From JAVKFF01 sp040226215 (GTDB taxonomy: Bacteria > Pseudomonadota > Alphaproteobacteria > DSM-16000 > Inquilinaceae): a stretch of DNA of 43,400 nt. The stretch lies in NCBI GenBank assembly GCA_040226215.1, contig JAVKFF010000094.1, positions 1-43,400 of the forward strand. The letters are read 5' to 3'. A model generated the notes under the pieces. It made no database searches, was not told the DNA's origin, and saw nothing but the letters and a program-made list of their open reading frames with translations. Position 1 is the first letter of the stretch. Every line of letters begins with the position of its first letter. Position numbers and translations under genes: made by a program. Of the stretch, positions 40,069 to 43,400 are shown one piece after another.

Positions 40069-41475
40069 ATGAGCTTCACAGTCGCCATCATCGGCCGGCC
40101 CAATGTGGGCAAGTCCACCTTGTTCAACCGGCTGGTCGGGCGCCGATTGGCGCTGGTCGACGACAGGCCGGGGGTCACCCGCGACCGGCGCGAGGGCGAG
40201 GGTCGGTTGGGCACGCTGCAGTTCCGGGTGATCGACACCGCCGGGCTGGAGGAGGCGACGGGCGACAGCCTGGAGGCCCGCATGCGCCGGCAGACCGAGC
40301 AGGCGGTGCGCGAGGCCGATGTCGTGCTGATGATGTACGACGCCCGGGCCGGCATCACGCCGCTCGACCGCCATTTCGCCGACTGGCTGCGCCAGGTTTC
40401 TGTGCCGGTGCTGGTGCTCGCCAACAAGGCGGAGAGCCGGGCCGCCAATGCCGGCATCTACGAGGCTTACGAACTCGGGCTCGGCGACCCGATGCCGGTC
40501 TCCGCCGAGCATGGCACCGGGCTGGGCGCGCTGGTCGACGCGCTGGAGGCCTTCGCGCCGAAACCGGCGGAGACGGAGGCCGAGAGGGACGCGGCCGAAC
40601 CGCCGGACCCGGTGGACGCTTCACCGGAGGCGACGGAGGGGCCGGACGCGGAGGATCCGAACCGGCCGATCACGCTCGCCATCGTCGGCCGCCCCAATGT
40701 CGGCAAGTCGACGCTGATGAACGCGCTGCTCGACGCCGAGCGCGTGCTGACCGGGCCCGAGGCCGGCATCACCCGCGACGCCATCACCGTCGACTGGTCT
40801 TGGAAGGGACGCATCATCCACCTGGTGGACACCGCCGGCATGCGCCGGCGCGCCCGGGTCGACGACAAGCTGGAGAAGCTCTCCGTCGCCGACGGGCTGC
40901 GCGCCGTCGACTTCGCCCAGGTGGTGGTCCTGGTGCTCGACGCCGACGCCATTCTCGACCGCCAGGACCTGACCATCGCCCGCAAGGTGGCCGAGGAGGG
41001 CCGGGCGCTGCTGATCGCCGTCAACAAGTGGGACGCGGCCGCGGACAAGACGGCGTCGCTGGCCCGGCTCAGGGACCGGCTGGAGACCTCCCTGCCGCAG
41101 ATCAAGGGCGTGCCGACGGTCACCATCTCGGCGCTTCGCCGGCGCAATCTCGACCGGCTGATGGACGCGGTCATCGATCTCTACGCGGTCTGGGACCGGC
41201 GGGTGTCGACCGGGCAGCTGAACCGCTGGTTCCAGACGATGATGGAGGAGCATCCGCCGCCCATTGTCGGCGGCCGCCGGCTGAAGCTCCGCTACATCAC
41301 CCAGATCAAGAGCCGGCCGCCGACCTTCGCCATATGGACGACCCGCCCGGGCGAGATGCCGGACAGCTATCTGCGCTATCTGGTCAACGGCCTGCGCGAG
41401 CGTTTCGACCTTCCCGGCGTGCCGATCCGGCTGACCCTGCGGAAGGGTCGCAACCCCTATGTGCGCGAGGGCTGA
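40069..41475 (+). CDS. der: GTPase Der (EngA), ribosome biogenesis
   Basis: A 468-aa double-GTPase that matures the 50S subunit. G-domain 1 has P-loop GRPNVGKSTLFN (residues 8-19), DTAGLEEA and LANKAES. G-domain 2 has GRPNVGKSTLMN, DTAGMRRRARV and AVNKWDAA. The C-terminal KH-like domain includes HPPPIVGGRRLKLRYITQ and GVPIRLTLRKGRNPY. An acidic, Pro-rich linker (residues about 165-200, AETEAERDAAEPPDPVDAS) joins the G-domains, as is usual in this group. It follows bamB after 43 bases. Confidence 0.98.
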   Translation: MSFTVAIIGRPNVGKSTLFNRLVGRRLALVDDRPGVTRDRREGEGRLGTLQFRVIDTAGLEEATGDSLEARMRRQTEQAVREADVVLMMYDARAGITPLDRHFADWLRQVSVPVLVLANKAESRAANAGIYEAYELGLGDPMPVSAEHGTGLGALVDALEAFAPKPAETEAERDAAEPPDPVDASPEATEGPDAEDPNRPITLAIVGRPNVGKSTLMNALLDAERVLTGPEAGITRDAITVDWSWKGRIIHLVDTAGMRRRARVDDKLEKLSVADGLRAVDFAQVVVLVLDADAILDRQDLTIARKVAEEGRALLIAVNKWDAAADKTASLARLRDRLETSLPQIKGVPTVTISALRRRNLDRLMDAVIDLYAVWDRRVSTGQLNRWFQTMMEEHPPPIVGGRRLKLRYITQIKSRPPTFAIWTTRPGEMPDSYLRYLVNGLRERFDLPGVPIRLTLRKGRNPYVREG

Positions 41476-41674
41476 ACCGGAATCCGGCGCTGAGAGCGGC
41501 CTGCCGCCAGCCATGCGCTGAGTGACCGGCAACATTGAAGAAGAGATATATAAAGAAAGTTTTATCTAACAGCGATTCACGCTACAAAGCCCGCGTCGAA
41601 GATCGAACCGGGCGCCTGGTGCGCGCCGGTCCCTCGCACACATTTTCGTACATGAAATCGCGGAGTCGCGGCAT
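41476..41674 (+). promoter_or_regulatory. Leader/promoter region of metK with strong hairpin
   Basis: About 199 bases. 41541-41570 is very AT-rich (AGATATATAAAG, GTTTTATC), a likely promoter. Downstream, ACCGG-GCGC (41607-41615) pairs with GCGC-G-CCGGT (41621-41630) around a 5-base loop. Before the ATG, TCGCGGAGTCGCGG provides GGAG as ribosome site. Alphaproteobacterial metK genes can be controlled by SAM-sensing RNAs; I do not see a confident match to SAM-II or SAM/SAH consensus here. Confidence 0.4.
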
Positions 41675-42838
41675 ATGTCATCTCATCTGTTCACATCCGA
41701 AAGCGTTTCCGAAGGTCATCCGGACAAGGTCTGCGACCGGATCTCCGATGCCATCGTCGACACCTTTCTGACCGCCGACCCGGAATCGCGCGTCGCCGTG
41801 GAGACGCTGACGACCACCAACCGCATCGTGTTGGCCGGTGAGACGCGTGGGCCGCAGAGCGTGACCAACGACATCCTGGAGGACGTTGCCCGCGCCGCGG
41901 TGCGCGACATCGGCTACGAACAGGAGGGCTTCCACTGGAAGACCGCCGACGTCCAGGTCTATGTGCACAAGCAGTCGACCGACATCGCCCAGGGCGTCGA
42001 CGCCGCGGGCAACAAGGACGAGGGTGCCGGCGACCAGGGCATCATGTTCGGCTTCGCCTGCAACGAGACGCCGGAACTAATGCCGGCGCCGATCCATTAC
42101 GCCCACCAGATCCTCAAGAGCCTGGCGGAGGCGCGCCATTCGGGGGCGGAGCCGCATCTCGGCCCCGACGCCAAGAGCCAGGTAACCCTGCAATACGAGA
42201 ACGGCAAGCCGGCGCGCACCACCTCGGTCGTCGTCTCCACCCAGCATCACGAGCGGCTTGTCCTGGAGCAGGTGCGCGAGATCGTGCGGCCGCACGTGCT
42301 GAACGTGCTGCCCGAGGGCTGGATGTGCCCGGAGGACCAGTTCTACGTCAATCCGACCGGCCGCTTCGTGATCGGCGGCCCGGACGGGGATGCCGGCCTG
42401 ACCGGGCGCAAGATCATCGTCGACACCTATGGGGGCGCGGCGCCGCATGGCGGCGGTGCCTTCTCCGGCAAGGATCCCACGAAGGTCGACCGCTCGGCCG
42501 CCTATGCCGCGCGCTACCTGGCCAAGAACGTGGTCGCCGCCGGCCTGGCGGAGAAGTGCACGATCCAGCTCTCCTACGCCATCGGTGTCGCCCACCCGCT
42601 GTCGCTCTACATCAATACCGAGGGTACCTCGGACATCAACCTGGACGAGCTGGCCAAGGTGCTGCGCGAACTGGTGAACCTCAGCCCGCGCGGCATCCGC
42701 CAGCACCTCGGCCTCAATCGGCCGATCTATGCGCGGACCGCCGCCTATGGCCATTTCGGCCGGTCGCCCAACGCCGATGGCGGCTTCTCCTGGGAGCGCA
42801 CGGACCTGGTGGACGAGCTGAGATCGGCCTTCGGCTGA
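41675..42838 (+). CDS. metK: S-adenosylmethionine synthetase MetK
   Basis: A 387-aa enzyme that makes SAM from methionine and ATP. Signature blocks are SESVSEGHPDKVCDRISDAIVD at the start (in parts; the His and Asp act in catalysis), GAGDQGIMFGFAC (family signature 1), and GGGAFSGKDPTKVDRSAAY (phosphate-binding loop, signature 2), followed by HFGR near the end. The length is normal. The neighbour ahcY recycles the product of SAM-dependent methylation, so the pair forms half of the activated-methyl cycle. No trmB lies between them. Confidence 0.98.
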   Translation: MSSHLFTSESVSEGHPDKVCDRISDAIVDTFLTADPESRVAVETLTTTNRIVLAGETRGPQSVTNDILEDVARAAVRDIGYEQEGFHWKTADVQVYVHKQSTDIAQGVDAAGNKDEGAGDQGIMFGFACNETPELMPAPIHYAHQILKSLAEARHSGAEPHLGPDAKSQVTLQYENGKPARTTSVVVSTQHHERLVLEQVREIVRPHVLNVLPEGWMCPEDQFYVNPTGRFVIGGPDGDAGLTGRKIIVDTYGGAAPHGGGAFSGKDPTKVDRSAAYAARYLAKNVVAAGLAEKCTIQLSYAIGVAHPLSLYINTEGTSDINLDELAKVLRELVNLSPRGIRQHLGLNRPIYARTAAYGHFGRSPNADGGFSWERTDLVDELRSAFG

Positions 42839-42893
42839 GCCGGATCGCGCCACCCGCCAAGATACCAACATTCGAATGTCAGGAACGAGAACC

Positions 42894-43400
42894 ATGCCCG
42901 ATAGCGCCGTCGTCAACGATTTCAAGGTGAAGGATCCGAGCCTCGCGGGTTGGGGCCGCAAGGAGATCGCCATCGCCGAGACCGAGATGCCGGGCCTGAT
43001 GGCGCTGCGCGAGGAATACGGCGCGCAGAAGCCGCTCAAGGGCGCCCGCATCGCCGGCTGCCTGCACATGACCATCCAGACCGCCGTGCTGATCGAGACG
43101 CTGATCGACCTCGGCGCCGAGGTGCGCTGGTCGTCGTGCAACATCTTCTCCACCCAGGACCATGCCGCGGCGGCGATCGCCGAGACCGGCGTGCCGGTGT
43201 TCGCCTGGAAGGGCATGTCGGACCAGGAGTTCTGGTGGGCCATCGACCAGACCATCACCGGCCCGGACGGCTGGGAGCTGAACATGATCCTGGACGATGG
43301 CGGCGACCTGACACAGGTGATGCACGAGAAACATGCCGACCTGCTGAAGCGCGCCGTGAAGGGCCTGTCGGAGGAGACCACGACCGGCGTCCACCGGCTC
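42894..43400 (+). CDS. ahcY: Adenosylhomocysteinase AhcY (3' end outside window)
   Basis: The first 169 residues of S-adenosylhomocysteine hydrolase; the frame is open at the window end. Conserved segments are GRKEIAIAETEMPGLMALREE, GARIAGCLHMTIQTAVLIETL (substrate-binding His and Thr), SCNIFSTQDHAAAAIAE (metal or substrate Asp) and LNMILDDGGDLT (catalytic Asp pair). The ATG at 42894 follows AGGAACGAG. It starts 55 bases after metK and is surely co-expressed; it relieves SAH inhibition of methyltransferases. Confidence 0.97.
   Translation, partial: MPDSAVVNDFKVKDPSLAGWGRKEIAIAETEMPGLMALREEYGAQKPLKGARIAGCLHMTIQTAVLIETLIDLGAEVRWSSCNIFSTQDHAAAAIAETGVPVFAWKGMSDQEFWWAIDQTITGPDGWELNMILDDGGDLTQVMHEKHADLLKRAVKGLSEETTTGVHRL

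Noticed and set aside
41571..41605. GATTCACGCTACAAAGC segment as a SAM-II riboswitch core
   Set aside because: It resembles the GCUAAA-type core only loosely, and the required 5' stem and pseudoknot pairing could not be drawn.
41535..41771. 78-codon frame from TTG overlapping the start of metK
   Set aside because: It has no ribosome site and runs out of frame into metK; the region reads better as a promoter and leader.

Overview
The window is high-GC (roughly two thirds G+C) chromosomal DNA of an alphaproteobacterium, most likely of the Rhodospirillales type. Pointers are a DUF2794 gene (an alphaproteobacterial family), the yfgM-like/bamB/der block, a metK-ahcY methyl-cycle pair, an elongator tRNA-Met with a G1-U72 pair, and many TRAP and ABC uptake systems with GntR/TetR regulators. 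No phage, insertion sequence, CRISPR array or integrase was seen.

Layout. 1-637: end of an enolase-superfamily gene. 660-6262 (minus): operon of an M29/NicX-like metalloenzyme with a His/Cys tail and a ferric-type ABC importer (SBP, fused permease, ATPase), divergent from a GntR/FCD regulator and a methyltransferase (6519-7949). The region between them holds two helically phased TTGCATGCA palindromes and a 15-bp tandem repeat. 7999-9816: small orphan proteins, two of them secreted. 9804-12106 (minus): an HTH-methyltransferase fusion followed by a MetF-like reductase. 12446-15396: a TRAP transporter. 15407-18709: a pentapeptide-repeat protein and an 824-aa orphan protein with a helical, hydrophobic N-terminal part. 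18717-20876: divergent DUF1932 dehydrogenase and PrpF/GalD-type tautomerase. 21048-26673: cecR-ybhGFSR-type drug-efflux operon with a readable promoter and operator. 26765-29699: ABM-domain protein, tRNA-Met, SCP2-domain protein, mnmA and an FMN reductase. 29693-31351: winged-helix/alpha-beta-hydrolase fusion regulator, an 11-bp-phased repeat array and a small ORF. 31335-37691: periplasmic 5'-nucleotidase, zinc alcohol dehydrogenase, TPR/ATP-grasp protein, MFS exporter and DUF2794. 38005-43400: core genes yfgM-like, bamB, der, metK and ahcY (cut by the window end).

The housekeeping genes are ordinary. The most novel-looking parts are: the winged-helix/hydrolase fusion with a PhoB-box-like array of about six units beside it; the GntR control region with operator pair, dyad-containing tandem repeats and metal-tailed enzyme; the 824-aa orphan protein; the four-repeat YYWW secreted protein; and the HTH-methyltransferase/MetF pair.
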